Shown: positions 24,307 through 36,064 of the stretch, piece by piece
How the letters are laid out: each line of letters starts with the position of its first letter
Numbering within the stretch: the first letter of the stretch is position 1
Source of the DNA: Siphonodentalium dalli
Lineage: Eukaryota; Mollusca; Scaphopoda; Gadilida; Siphonodentaliidae
Direction: 5' to 3'
NCBI GenBank assembly: GCA_032622095.1
Contig: CP136069.1
Span: 158,089,043 to 158,153,042 of the forward strand
DNA length: 64,000 nt
Program-made: the position numbers and the translations under genes
The notes under the pieces: generated by a model
Seen by the model: only the letters and a program-made list of their open reading frames with translations
What the model was told of the DNA's origin: nothing
The model's database searches: none

Positions 24307-24873
24307 TTTTCAAAAATTGCAAAACACAGGTAAAGTGAGCACAGTTATTCGGCTGTGCCTTGGTTGCCCATTTCTCACACGGGCTTGGAACATCCCTATG
24401 TTTTGGTACCTCAATGGCATCATGGTGGGGAAACATGGTTTGCTAAAAAATGGCCTCAAAGAGACTGGTTTCAATAACTCTGTGTTGCTCGCGGCATGAA
24501 CATTCAATGTGTCATTCCAAAGGAATGTGGTTATACTGAATGGCCTGGGCATGCAGCGGGCAACTTGTGTCTCGAAGATGGCAAGCATGATATCGTGGAC
24601 TCATAGTGTCACCTTTGGACCACATTTACAGCCAGTAACAACTTGTGTGAACAATGGAACATTGTCGTGACTGTCCAGTCTACGTCAGTGTTTTGCAACT
24701 TTTGAAAGCACCCCTCTTCCCTTCATTTCGTGCTCAGCCGGCCATAACATAACTCATAGGGCGGTGCATCGGACAGGTTGTGTCTCAAATACAACTAAAC
24801 ATTTGCGTAAAGTCCATCCAATATCTCATAAAATTACCGAATATATTAGGGGGACTTTCTTTTTTTAGGTGTT
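24137..24873. mobile_element. ~737-bp TIR element, family unknown
   Basis: The left end ACACCTAAATAAAAAAAGTC and the complement of the right end ACACCTAAAAAAAGAAAGTC both continue CCCCTAATATATTC, giving TIRs of about 40 bp. No transposase is visible and no clear target duplication remains. The small frames at 24,269-24,588 on both strands lie inside it and show no domain. Confidence 0.65.
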
Positions 24874-24879
24874 TATCAT

Positions 24880-25180
24880 AATGGACGATAGATGTATAGA
24901 GGGAAATATATCTTTTCTATTGCTTTTGTGGTTTACATAGAGAGGGTGTGAACCATAAATATATTCGCTATTCCGATGTAACCGAACATCTGCTATAACT
25001 CGCTCCCGTTACCGGGGTTTCACGTTGAGCATTTATCTCACTTGGTGAGAGAACTTGAAGGCAACTCGTAATGTTCTGCCAACAGGTTGTTTTTACTGAG
25101 CATATACTTCTGTATATCAACCGTTTGTGTTTATCGCTCTATATGACATGTTCCGATATCATATTACATGCACTTAAATT
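24880..25180. other. no feature recognised
   Basis: Short AT-rich interval before the inverted ~430-bp array. Confidence 0.4.
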
Positions 25181-27130
25181 TAATAGTGTAGCAGTTCAAA
25201 TTTAATATTTTATTCAACACATCAGAAAATGATACAATATAGACAATCAATAATCAACAGATATACAGAAAAAAACGTATGTTATCTTCCAAACGTGAAT
25301 CTCTTAATATAGTACTCGACAACATATCGCCTTGCTCTATTAGATTAAACTTTTAGAGACTCAAAATATATAATCATATAAATATATATAATTTTTGTAT
25401 AATAATTAGTCCATTGGTGTGTTGCAAATATAACTGAAATACAATTACGTGGTCATGATGTATATCTCAGCAAATTGTATAGAGAAAATATTGGTTTTAA
25501 TGTTGGACATATCTCATATAATAGTTCTTCTAACTTCTCCAGCTACTATCGTTTAATCCCTTGATTTAATTGGCATACCATGCTTTCTTTTATGTCAATA
25601 GTATAACATTAAAACTAATAGGTGTTGTATATATAACTCTCTCTCTCTCTCTCTCTCTGAATTACAAGTAAATATTCTCACGGATGTGAATCTCAGCAAA
25701 TCGTCAGAATGAATTTGATTAAATACATTGTTAATAACTCATAACATGGTTCTCCTAACTCCTCCATCATCTAACATTTAATTATTTACTATAATTGCAT
25801 ACCATACATTCTAAATTAATATTACATTACAATTTACACAAAAAGTTTCACAGCATTATTTACAATTTAATTTAATAGTTCAAGTTTATATTTTATTCAA
25901 CACACAAATGTGATTATATAACCAATCAATATTCAACAATTCAAATACAAACCAAATAATATTTTTCATCCAATATGTGAAGTTCGTAATGTAGTAGTGT
26001 AGAATATATCACATTGATCCGTTCGATATTAGTTTTTCAGATCCGAAAAAAGAACAGTTATAGCAATTATTTTGTGGTGATTGTGCTGCAGACACCTACT
26101 TATTCAGGAGGTATATCTCTGCAAAGCGTCATGAAGATATTAGTTTCTAAATATTTTAAATATATCATCGAATGGTTCGCATAACTGCTCCCGCTTCTGC
26201 CAGTTAATTGCTATACCATACATTCTTTTATATTATATTAGTTAATTTTGGGGCAATTTCCACAAATCTCTTGAATGTTAAAATGACTTTTATCAATTTA
26301 CTTACAAACTAATTTAATAGTTTAACAGTCCAAGTTTAGTATTTTGTTCAACAAATCATAAATATGACACATTATAAACAGTTAATATTCTACAGTTACA
26401 ATCATAACATATCAGTCTTCCAAACGTGAAGTCTTAATGTACTAGTGTACATTATATCAAATTGATGCATGATATTTGAATTTTTGAAATCCGAAATATA
26501 GAATTATTGTATTAATTATTCCGTCGGTCATTATGAGGTAGAATATATCTGAAGTACAAGAACTAGTTCAGAGGTCAATACTATGAAATTTTTACAAATT
26601 GTTAAATTGTACTAATTTTTTACTAACTGCTTAACAACAAAGCTTCGTGTAGTGCTGGGAATAATTGAGAAAACCAAAAGTGGTCTGTAAACGGAATATT
26701 ACCCAAAACACCTCAATATGACTGATAATGCATGTTGCATCAGATTGGTGTCTGGAGTAACAGTACTTGAGAAGTTTGTGTTAAAAATTAGTTGTTAGCG
26801 ACAGTACTATCAAAACGTGTAACTTAGTTTATTTGTAACTTTTGCTTACAAATGTAATTGCGAATTTACCAATTGAAAAAAGTCTGTAACTAATCCGAAA
26901 TATAGAACGATTTTAGTCATATTTCCTCTGGTGATCGTGGTGAAGAGAGATATCTGATGTGCAAGTACCTATTCTGGAGGTATATTTTAGCATCCGTCAT
27001 CAAGATATTAATTAATATAATGGTTCTTACTTCTCCAGCTTCTACCATTGCATTCATTGCTTCAATCGATATTCCATACATTCCTTTAAATTAAATTTGT
27101 TACACTACAACTAATATTAAAGCCTTTTTT
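25180..27130 (-). repeat. array of the same ~430-bp repeat as 8-12.6 kb, opposite orientation
   Basis: Reverse-complement landmarks recur: 'aacagttcaagttt'-type (near 25,190, 25,875, 26,325) and 'cacctacttattcaggagg' (26,092; related near 25,437, 25,668, 26,960). Unit order is reversed relative to 8-12.6 kb. A (CT)12 tract lies at 25,637-25,660. Confidence 0.65.
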
Positions 27131-27229
27131 TACAATCATGAAATTTATATTAAATAGTACCGCCTCAAAAGTTGGCTCAACTAAAATTGCTGGAAATTAT
27201 GTACTGCTACCATGTATTCAAAACAAATT

Positions 27230-28560
27230 CCAACTGCTTCCAATGATACATCATCAACCAGCCATTTTGCACAAGACACATAAGAAGATATTCAATTAAT
27301 TGCAAATAGTTCCAAACTGCAATTTCAAAACTCCTCATGTTGTACCAGTCTGATTAAAACCATACTCAGACGCTAAAGATACTGTGTCTGAAGACAATGG
27401 GTAGAGATTCCATTACTCCCAGCTGAGATTACGTATTTGCCAGCCAACCACAATATACTCATGAACGCGATGTGACCAATCAGGCGACAGCCGCATTGAA
27501 TTCCCAAGACAAGGGGAATTCCTTCAGCCGGCTCGGATTCCAGTAAACCCCGTACAATAGTTATAACTAGCACAATCATTTTTCCGCCTTAATTTTTACA
27601 AATTAAGTTTTATGACAGCAAATTTAACACTGAAAAGCGTATTTAAAGAGTGCAAAATTGACCAATATAACTTAATATGTCAAATATAATTGAATCTTTT
27701 TAAGAAAAAAAACATTTAGTGCCAAATAATTTAGAAGTCGCGATGTTGTAAATTTATTTAATTTCCGGCATATGGTGATAACTTCGAATTTAAACAAAGA
27801 AAATATATCTTGTGTCGATTCATAAACGCAATTAATGTTAGTTAAACGTGATTAACCTCAGTTGAAATTATGTCACAAGGCGCAGAAGATATTCTGAGAG
27901 AATGCGTAGCATCAATTCTCCCAGGAACTGGTATAAAGAGTCTGCATTCAGAACAAATGGCGGTGTTGAAAAGCATCTTCATTGAGAGAAATGATCTGTC
28001 AAAACAACTTTGCTTTTTGCATTGAGTTCGTTCTTCCCGGTAGATGTGATATATGTCCCAATAAAACTAAAGCCGCATGTGTCGCAATCTGAGGTAGATT
28101 TCGCTTTTGGATTTGGCTTAATATGAGTTGATATTGAATAAGAAGCCATGTTTTTCTTTTGCGAAAACTAAAGGTTTTCGCGGAAACGAAACCGAAGCTA
28201 CATTATGACAATCAAAGTTATTTTTAAAGACAAATGTGGGCGGTGACGTCATATTGCAGGGGGTTTCCTGTGGAAGTTATTTATAGTCACAGTAATGCGA
28301 CAGATAGCGGATTTCACCAGACTCAGTATCTTTAGCGTCTGAGTATGGTTTTAATCCGACTGATGTTGCACCTACACTGTTCGGTGTGACTAATGGCCAC
28401 AAGTCCCACTGCTTCCAAAAATACATCATCAACCAGCCATTTTGCGCAAGACACATAAGAAGATATTCAATTAATTGCAAACATTTCCAAACAGCAATTG
28501 CAAAACTGCTCATGTAGTAGCTACACTGTTCGGTGTGACTAATGGCCATAACATTAAAGA
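27230..28560. repeat. mosaic of direct and inverted duplicated blocks
   Basis: A ~100-bp block starting 'catcatcaaccagccatttt' occurs at about 27,248 and again, same direction, at about 28,430. The adjoining 'actcagacgctaaagatact' block (27,364) recurs inverted at 28,318-28,348, and 'ctacactgttcggtgtgact' occurs at 28,372 and 28,520. The minus-strand frames 27,373-27,579 and 28,277-28,603 overlap these blocks and are not called. Confidence 0.6.
27870..28025 (+). pseudogene. short ORF, possibly a RecQ-helicase-like N-terminal remnant
   Basis: A 51-codon frame, MSQGAEDILREC..., contains GIKSLHSEQMAVLKSIF and IERNDLS. This resembles the L-x-x-x-Q-x-x-x-L ... K/R-D-x pattern just before the Walker A of RecQ-type helicases, but no helicase motif follows; the reading breaks at TGA. 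It sits between repeat blocks, so it may be a transposon-borne fragment. Weak, by pattern only. Confidence 0.25.
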
Positions 28561-28689
28561 CAAAGCACCCAACATACTCAGTGTTAGGTTGAAAAAGTAC
28601 CAAAGATCATAATTGATTACCCATCTTTTTAACTACCGTTGTTTTTTGTTTGTTTATTTTTTGGAGGGGGCGTGAAATCCTGGACGATC

Positions 28690-28822
28690 TTAAAGTCACA
28701 CGATGTATCTCGGCTTCGACGTGGGACAATTACGACAGTTCTGCGCTAGTTATTTCTCCTGATAAGATAAAAATTAAGAGCAGTGGTACCACTGTCTTGT
28801 GGAATGTTGAAACACGCCTTTA
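28690..28822 (+). pseudogene. paralogous exon of 6,390-6,614, cut by an insertion
   Basis: The + strand frame reads TWDNYDSSALVISPDKIKIK, then SSGTTVLWNVETRL and a stop. It matches the minus-strand exon at 6465-6600. Homology breaks exactly at 28,822, where a hairpin-led insertion starts, and resumes near 30,219 ('caaggtatgcttatcaat'). The stop arises from the insertion, so this copy is probably broken. Confidence 0.5.
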
Positions 28823-30218
28823 AATAAGGATTAACTGTCATGTGGACTGTTTTTTATGGAGATGTAACCGTGAGGTAAGTGGTCATAACTTGTGTTACAT
28901 ACAAGTTATGACCACTTACCCTCACGGTTACATCTCCATAAAAATAGTCCACATGACAGTTAATCCTTATATTTATATACATTTAGCGAAAAAGTCACTT
29001 TTGTTAATGTATTTAAATCGAAAAGTGTATCGTGACAAAAACAGCCCAAAATACCCAATAGCACCCTTGGCAAAAGTTAATAGGAACAATTTCTCTTCAT
29101 ATTGAAACCCGATGATGTATTAAGTCAATCCTGCGCGAGTCCAACTGCGCCCAAAACATTACGCGTTCGTCTTTCCAAACCCAATGACGTATCGATGGTG
29201 TTATGAGCTTGGTGTTATGAGCCGTTGCGCATTCACCGAGAAATAACTGCAACTAGCCACGTGGGCGCCGACCAATCAGAATGCTGGATTTAGTGATGAC
29301 AACACTTAGTATGTAAATATAAAGTATTTATAACACGCCAATCAGCCCTCGACCAATGGAAGTTATCTAAAGAGGTCCGGTGACTGACCTTTATTTACTG
29401 TAAAGATCTTTAAGTCGTCGATTGTTCTAGCAAATGGTCTGTTGTGATTACAATCGGCCCATGCATTGTACCCTTGATTGATCAATTATGCACTCCCAAT
29501 CCTTCAAACTAATGATTTGTCATCACAGGTGGGCATTACTAATATTGGCTGTCATATCAGGTTTTCTCGCAAGCAAATGCATGCAGGGATGTACTGATGT
29601 GGAAGGCATACAGGGGCGATATATCATGCCAAAGATGTGAACGTTAATAGTTAAATCAGAACAGCTTGTAAATCTAGTAGCCCCCCCCCCCCCCACCAAC
29701 ATAATGAAAACTTTTAATCAACGACAGACCGTGTTACTGTCCAGGCAACAACTAGCATATATTTAACGTAAATAAAGGTCGCTAGTTAACCGGAACCCAT
29801 AGGTCGAAAGTGCTGCATGTGATATTATAAATCCGGCTTCTAATGTATGGAATAAATAAATCCGATGTGTACGAGTAATGCACAAAAGAAGAGAAGAGTT
29901 GTGTGCTCTTCAATTAATACAAAAGTAAATTGAAATGTCATGATTTGGCACAAATAAATATAAATATAGTCCAGATGAATCGATCACTGAATCTGGAGAC
30001 TATCTGGAGTATTGATTGTTATTAACCGGACAAGTCTGTAAGACTGACCACATATTTCATTGGTAAGAGAAACTTATCACTGATTGTAAATTTCTCGGAC
30101 TGGTTGGGTGATATACATGTGCGTCCGGTTTATAAGCGTAATAATCAACACGCGCGCCATCCGGGCGCTTGTGGTCTTTATTTCGCTTATAAGTCGGACG
30201 CCGTGGGTATAGCATATT
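28823..30218. mobile_element. ~1.4-kb insertion beginning with a long hairpin
   Basis: Comparison with the inverted paralogue (6,440-6,470) shows that sequence is contiguous there ('cctttaacaagtatgcttat') but split here. The insertion opens with a near-perfect hairpin and closes with a second inverted repeat, GCGTCCGGTTTATAAGCG (30,121) against its near complement (30,184). The interior has no coding and a C14 run at about 29,682. It may be a compound of several insertions. Confidence 0.45.
28824..28970. repeat. long hairpin, about 70-bp arms, 7-nt loop
   Basis: Arm 28,824-28,893 and arm 28,901-28,970 are near-perfect reverse complements with loop GTTACAT. The ends are ATAAGGATTAACTG and its complement. 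It resembles the hairpins at 3,601 and 11,803 in architecture, though not in sequence. Confidence 0.9.
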
Positions 30219-30549
30219 TACAAGGTATGCTTATCAATATCCCATGTATTATTTCATCAACTTATTTCGATCTGCGTTACCTGATAACAGTGACTATGTG
30301 TAATTTGATGTGTGAAGAGTCACATAAATTGTGGTAAGCATGTAATTAGATACATTTTGCATAACAAACTTCTACCTATATGCTTTACGAATATGGTAGT
30401 ACGTCACTATAATTTGTGTTCTTTCTATAGGTTGTCATTTTGCCATATCAGTAGTTGCGATTGCGGCTGCGAGTGATTTCAACAAAACTTTAAAACACTT
30501 CATATAGTAAGAAGCTCGAGGTCGTTTCTCTGGTCATCAATGTGGGAGT
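30219..30549. other. left flank of the gypsy insertion, inverted paralogue of 6,110-6,460
   Basis: Reverse-complement homology to 6,110-6,460 is clear ('gttgtcattttgccatat', 'gaacacaaattata', 'attgataagcatac'). The target duplication GAGT occupies 30,546-30,549. Confidence 0.75.
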
Positions 30550-30912
30550 TGTAGTGATTTTGGATAAAAATAGCAGCGATTACGCGTGGCCGAAGTAAAC
30601 AGATACAAGCCCTCTACCGGCTGACCTGAAAACAACAACCAATGATTTGCTGGGGATCGGTCACGTGGGGAGATATTCCAGAATAGCGTGGAAAGTTGGA
30701 AAAGATTGCTGCGATACCTCGTTCACTTCGACTTGAGCTTTCATCGACGACGATACTAATTTAGATTGCTATTCCAACTGATGTTTAATATTGCTGTATT
30801 TACGATGTATTCTTAAGTGTAATATCTTCAAATAGTTCATATTGGTGAGTTTATATATTATACCTTATTATTGTAGCATGCATTATTATACCCCAACCTA
30901 CAATTTACTACA
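30550..30912 (+). repeat. 5' LTR, with a ~117-bp duplication spilling into the leader
   Basis: It aligns end to end with 43,748-44,102 and begins TGTAGTGATTTTGG. The last ~60 bp plus the first ~55 bp of leader are repeated in tandem (from 30,850 and from 30,967), so a second LTR-like end, ACTACA, occurs at 31,028. A TATA-like stretch (TATATATTATACC) lies near 30,851. No primer-binding site is obvious directly after either end; TGGCGGCCAATTC at about 31,107 resembles one but is displaced. Confidence 0.85.
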
Positions 30913-31029
30913 TGACGTTTTCGCTGAGAACTTTTATCGAACAGCGGGGAGGTAGCCATGTTGATTTTTATATATTATACCTTATTATTGTAGCATGTAT
31001 TATTGTACCCCAACTTTCAATTTACTACA

Positions 31030-32087
31030 TGACGTTTTCGCTGAGAAATTTTGTCGAACAGCGGGGACGTAGCCATATTGATTTTTGGTCCATTGTCTCG
31101 GCACGTGGCGGCCAATTCAAAAGTTTTGCAACACAATAGAAGGCTCTAAACATTAGAGTCCACAACCAATTGCGCAATATGGTTCCTTTCATTGATTTTT
31201 GCCCGTAAATTGATTTTTGTGGTTTAAATTGTCATTTTTGACTTCAGTTGTTTTCGATAATTTGATGCCATTTTTTTTACCATATTTGCCTTTCCATTTT
31301 CTGACCTGATTTAATTATCATATTGCTCATTTTGACACATAATTTATAAATTCATCAATTAATTCCATTTTTGCTGAATTTTCAATACTTGTGACACTTT
31401 TTTCATAATTTTTCCATTTATTTCCATTGTGACCATTTGTGTTATTATATTTAGAAAGTTTTGCTTTTTATTAGATTAATTCATAGCATTGCCAATTTAT
31501 TTCTGTTCTCCTCCATTTTTGACCAGACATAATATTTGTGATAGATTTTTCATATATTTTTCATATTTTTGTCCTATTTTTGCACAAATTTTGATATACT
31601 TTGTCATATTCTGCTATACATTGTGCCTATCATATATTTTGTCCCTATTTTGATATCATTACTTACATTTACCTAGGATTGATAATTTTTGACTGATAAA
31701 TTTTCCACTTTTCTGATAACTTGGCCATTTAGTTTGCCAATGTATTAAATTGCCTAATTGTTTTTGTCAATTACTTACTACTAGCAATGGTTCTATTGCC
31801 CTTGATAAATTTTGACCAGATTATTGTTGATGTTGTAATGTTTTCCATTCCAATTTCATGAATTCGATTACATTTAATGTGTTCATTTATATCATATCTC
31901 AAAGGGAGTAGTATACTACTTCAGGTGTGAGTTGGATAAAGTAAGGAGTAGGGTTAGAATGTATTGTACTGTACTGTCACATTGACATATTGTTGACGAC
32001 CAAGAGAGAAGATTACAGAAGAAGAATATGGTAAATCGTTTTACTTGATTGATTAGTTGCATTTCAATTTTTCTTCAAATAATAACA
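31030..32087 (+). other. gypsy leader / 5' untranslated region
   Basis: T-rich non-coding sequence between the LTR and the first Gag ATG. Short motifs such as 'ccatttttg' and 'catatttt' recur but no clear repeat unit forms. The open frame at 30,912-31,139 covers the LTR-end duplication and is not a gene. Confidence 0.6.
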
Positions 32088-33780
32088 ATGTCGTCAAAGC
32101 AAAATACAATAAATATTAACATTGCTGACTTCTATGATTTACAAGCAATACCCGGCGTTGGACCAAAAGTGGCAGCATCCATCATAGAAAAAAGATAGTT
32201 ATCTTTTTCTGTCCAGAGAGGATTTGATAAACATTCCTTTCTTCCGGGGTTCTAGAGAGCAAATGTCCACGATTGACTTCACTCGCCCACCAATGGACAT
32301 GCAGGTCAAAATTTTTATCAACTCTGATATGGTTGATGACAACCCAACACCTAACGTTGTTAGATCACCAAGGTGTTTGGGAATTTACCTACAAAAGTCG
32401 CACCGCAATCACATGACGAGCAATTAGGTGCAACAAGGTATCAGGTTACCACAATTAAAAACCCTGATAGTGGTTCTAAAGTTCCAATAATAGGTGCTAC
32501 TCCACCCACAGAAACTGACATACTGTATAGTGGGCATACAACCATTGTTACTTTACCTGACTGTCGGCACCCAAGGCAAACTGACAGTCACATGAGTACA
32601 CCCAGTAGAGCTCAACGTCAAAACCACTACCAGTACTGAGTTTACCAAATAATATACCAGTGCAAAGTTCAGTGACATTAGCTCCTCCAAGTGTTACTTA
32701 CTCAGCTAGCTAATTTTCCTCAGAGTGCAGTCGGAACTGCCAACAGTATACAACTGTTGGAATGCAGGGATTACCAATAAATCAACCGATATATCATCCA
32801 GCAAATCAACAGGTATATAAACCAGTAAATCAATCATTATATCAACCAGTTAGTCAACCAGTATATCAACCAATAAATCAACCGGTATTACAACCAGTAA
32901 ATCCGCCGGTATACCAATTGGTGAATCAGACTGTCAATCAATCAGTGTATCAACCAGTAAATCAACTAGGAATAACCTCAAGTGTACCTAAAACAGGTAC
33001 AAAATACTGCTGATCAATTAGCTCTGAGTGGAAGGTATCAAAATCCAGTCTATTCAGAAAGCTTGCAACTTGATACCTCAAATATCCAAACGCAACCTCA
33101 ATCTATTTCAATTCCTGGTTACCATGTTCCTATTGTGACCCAATAACAATGGCATGCCCAACTTTAGTGTACCGCCACCAGCATTTCATTGGCGGCCCAA
33201 CACAGTGGTTTCACAAAGTAATGTGACAACAGGGTTCACTAATCCTAGCTTGTCTCAACCGAATCAAAGTTACAATTACAGCAATAATTCCGCCGTACCA
33301 CCTATAACAGGGATGCAACAATTGCAGCTCGCATGTGTGAATACCGGTTCACAACAACAACAACCTCAACTCCAATCATTGAATACGCAAAATCAACCAC
33401 AAACATTATTGCAACAACAACCTCAGCAAATTATTCAACAATCACCACAAGGAACACAGGTTCAACCACAAAATGTTCCACCAAATTGGAACATGCAACA
33501 ACCACAACAACATCAGCAGCAAATTTTCCAACAACCACCGCAAGGAACACAACAGGTGCAACCACAAAATGTTCAACCAAATTTTAAATTACAACCTCAG
33601 CAAAATTTACAAGGTCAACCACAAAATGTTCAATCAAATTTGAACTTACAACCTCAGCAAAATTTACAGGGTCAACCACAAAATGTTCAACCAAATTTGA
33701 ACTTCAACCACAAAACGTTCAACCAAATGTGAACGTACAACAACAACAGCAAATTTTCCAACAACCACAGTATTAACCAC
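32088..33780 (+). pseudogene. Gag N-terminal region: ComEA-like helix-hairpin-helix plus Pro/Gln-rich linker
   Basis: ATG at 32,088 opens MSSKQNTININIADFYDLQA followed by IPGVGPKVAASIIEKR, then TAG at 32,196. The N-I-N-x-A-D-x-x-x-L-x-x-I-P-G-V-G pattern is the helix-hairpin-helix of the ComEA type, a sequence-independent DNA-binding fold. In another frame just after, EDLINIPFFRGSREQM fits the second half of that domain, so one frameshift separates them. A linker follows with 'QPVYQPVNQ' repeats (32,762-33,013) and a Gln-rich part (33,154-33,732) with ~60-bp internal repeats. Such a DNA-binding head on Gag is unusual. Several stops and frameshifts make it non-functional here. Confidence 0.7.
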
Positions 33781-33854
33781 AACAACCTCCATACATTCAG
33801 CCAGGATTCCAACAACCACTACCGGCACAACAATTTCCTCACAATAATCACAAT

Positions 33855-34620
33855 ATGGGTGATAGAAGGAGAATGGATACTCCCAAAAACCTCACTTATT
33901 ATGGTAATGAGGATTGGAAGTATTTTCGGCTTAAATTCATGAAGTATGCCAATATTGAACAATGGGACGAGAATGAACGTAGAAATGCATTGTGTTAGTG
34001 TCTCAAAGGCAAGGCCAGTGAGTATTGTACAATATTAATGGATCAAGATCCTAACATAGCCTTTGCCGCAACAATGCACGCTTTGGAAAATGTCATGATT
34101 TGCCCGAAACTGTCCAACTAGAATTTGTTCAGGCAAAACAAGATTCAAAACAATCTCTAGAAGATTGGGCGGATTCAGTCTTAACATTGGCAACCAGGGC
34201 ATTTTTAAATTGTCCCCCAGAATTTACTCTGCAACAAGCCATTATGAGAATCAGCCAAGGGAAGCAGGGCAATTTGTCGCAAACAAAAAGCCTGGAACAG
34301 TTGAAAGTTCTATAAATCAAATATGTTGGCACCAGTATACTCATCAGGCTATTTATGGTTGAGCAAAGTTGCGACAAGATGTACGCCAAACTGAGTGGTC
34401 ATCCGACTTGGAAGAGGATGCTTCATCGCCAAAGGTCTGTGAGATTAATAGATCTCGCCAAAATTTCAGAAGGGGTAATCAAAGAAATAATTATACCCAA
34501 AATCGCAACAGTAATTTTAAAAGGGAAAAGCCAAATTTTTCTCATTCAAAAGAAGGTAACAGTGATAGATCACGATTGCCTTCACCGTATCAACCTATTT
34601 CAAGTGAAGTACATTCCTTT
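33855..34620 (+). pseudogene. Gag capsid-like core
   Basis: From MGDRRRMDTPKNLTYYG at 33,855 the reading continues DWKYFRLKFMKYANIEQWDE and LKGKASEYC, the W-x2-F ... L-x-G-x-A pattern at the start of retrotransposon Gag. After a stop (TAG near 33,996) and a frameshift near 34,095 it continues ETVQLEFVQAKQDSKQSLED, WADSVLTLATRAF and LQQAIMRISQGKQ, the second half of the family. At least two further frame changes occur before 34,620. Confidence 0.7.
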
Positions 34621-34637
34621 AAATCCAGGTTATAACT

Positions 34638-35935
34638 CATGGATAATAAATTGGGATCAGTGGTTGACACATTAGGACAAATTTCTGATAAATTGGAAAT
34701 AACTGTTAAACTTCAACAAAAGGAAGACAAATCGCCTCGTGCGGATAGATCTCCATCACCCAACAGGGGAGAGAACTCTCGCAGGTACAACTGCAATGGT
34801 TATGGCCATTTTATGGCCAGTTGTCCTTCAAAGAACTCAAAAAATAAAACAAGTGCTGATCGCAAAGGTGTTTCTTTTAAATTAAACCAGAAAGGGTCCG
34901 ATCCCGGAGTCTGATTGGACACCCCATTTTTCCAAATGTCTCCATAACTGAGGTACAGGATATAACAAAAGCTGAAAATAATGTTCAGTTAAATAATACA
35001 GAGAATTCTGATAAAACTGAACCAAACAATTTGATTGTCAATAATCAAAATCAGCTAGCAAAAGAAGATGAAATCATCCTCACAATTAACAGAGTAAAAT
35101 CATTATCCTCTATTAAAAAACCAATAATTATATCTGGTTATAGCACAGAAGTAGTGGTAGATACCGCTGCAGACATTACCATAATATCAGAAGAAACGTT
35201 TGCAAATTCGACACCTCAACCACAGATAATTAAGTCAATTTCCATAAATACCGCCGCTAAGAATTCCAAATTTAAAGGTAACCTAATAGGTCATGGAATC
35301 AGTGGTTAACACATTAGGAAAAAATTCTGATAAATTGGAAATAACTGTTAAACTTCCACAAAAGGAGGACAAATCGCGTCGTGCGGATAGATCTCCATCA
35401 CCCAACAGGGGAGAGAACTCTCGCAGGTACAACTGCAATGGTTATGGCCATTTTATGGCCAGTTGTCCTTCAAAGAACTCAAAAAATAAAACAAGTGCTG
35501 ATCGCAAAGGTGTTTCTTTTAAATTAAACCAGAAAGGGTCCGATCCCGGAGTCTGATTGGACACCCCATTTTTCCAAATGTCTCCATAACTGAGGTACAG
35601 GATATAACAAAAGCTGAAAATAATGTTCAGTTAAATAATACATAGAATTCTGATAAAACTGAACCAAACGATTTGATTGTCAATAATCAAAATCATCTAG
35701 CAAAAGAAGATGAAATCATCCTCACAATTAACAGAGTAAAATCATTATCCTCTATTAAAAAAACAATAATTATATCTGGTTATAGCACAGAAGCAGTGGT
35801 AGATACCGCTGGAGATATTACCATAATATCAGAAGAAACGTTTGCAAATTTGACACCTCAACCACCGATAATTAAGTCAATTTCCATAAATACCGCCGCT
35901 AAGAATTCCAAATTTAAAGGTAACCTAATAGGTCC
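34638..35935 (+). pseudogene. nucleocapsid-protease segment, tandemly duplicated
   Basis: Unit 1 (34,638-35,291) and unit 2 (35,292-35,935) are nearly identical. Each holds a nucleocapsid-like basic region with RYNCNGYGHFMASCPS and the start of a retropepsin. The zinc knuckle should be C-x2-C-x4-H-x4-C, but the first Cys is Arg in both copies. The protease active-site triad reads D-T-A (VVDTAAD in unit 1, VVDTAGD in unit 2) where D-T-G is usual. Unit 1 is cut inside the protease; unit 2 continues into a complete protease. A separate TGA in each unit follows 'KGSDPGV'. Confidence 0.8.
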
Positions 35936-36053
35936 TGTAAACATAACAATAGGAGATAATAAGTTCTCCGAGAAAATTTATGTAGGGCCAATAGAAGATC
36001 CAATGTTGTTGGGTTTAGATTTTCTCAAAAACATCAAGCTCAAATTTATGTAG
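35673..36053 (+). pseudogene. retropepsin-like aspartic protease (second, full-length copy)
   Basis: The family cleaves Gag-Pol. Visible: the flap-side strand KTIIISGYSTEAVVDTAGD with catalytic Asp in D-T-A, ITIISEETF after it, and the C-terminal MLLGLDFLKNI matching the (I/L)LG-x-D-(F/W)L motif of Ty3/gypsy proteases. Length (about 110 residues) is normal. The frame ends at TAG (36,051-36,053), after which 36,065-36,355 is open and probably links protease to RT. Ala at the third active-site position is either a lineage variant or decay. Confidence 0.75.
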
Positions 36054-36064
36054 GTAAAGGTATT

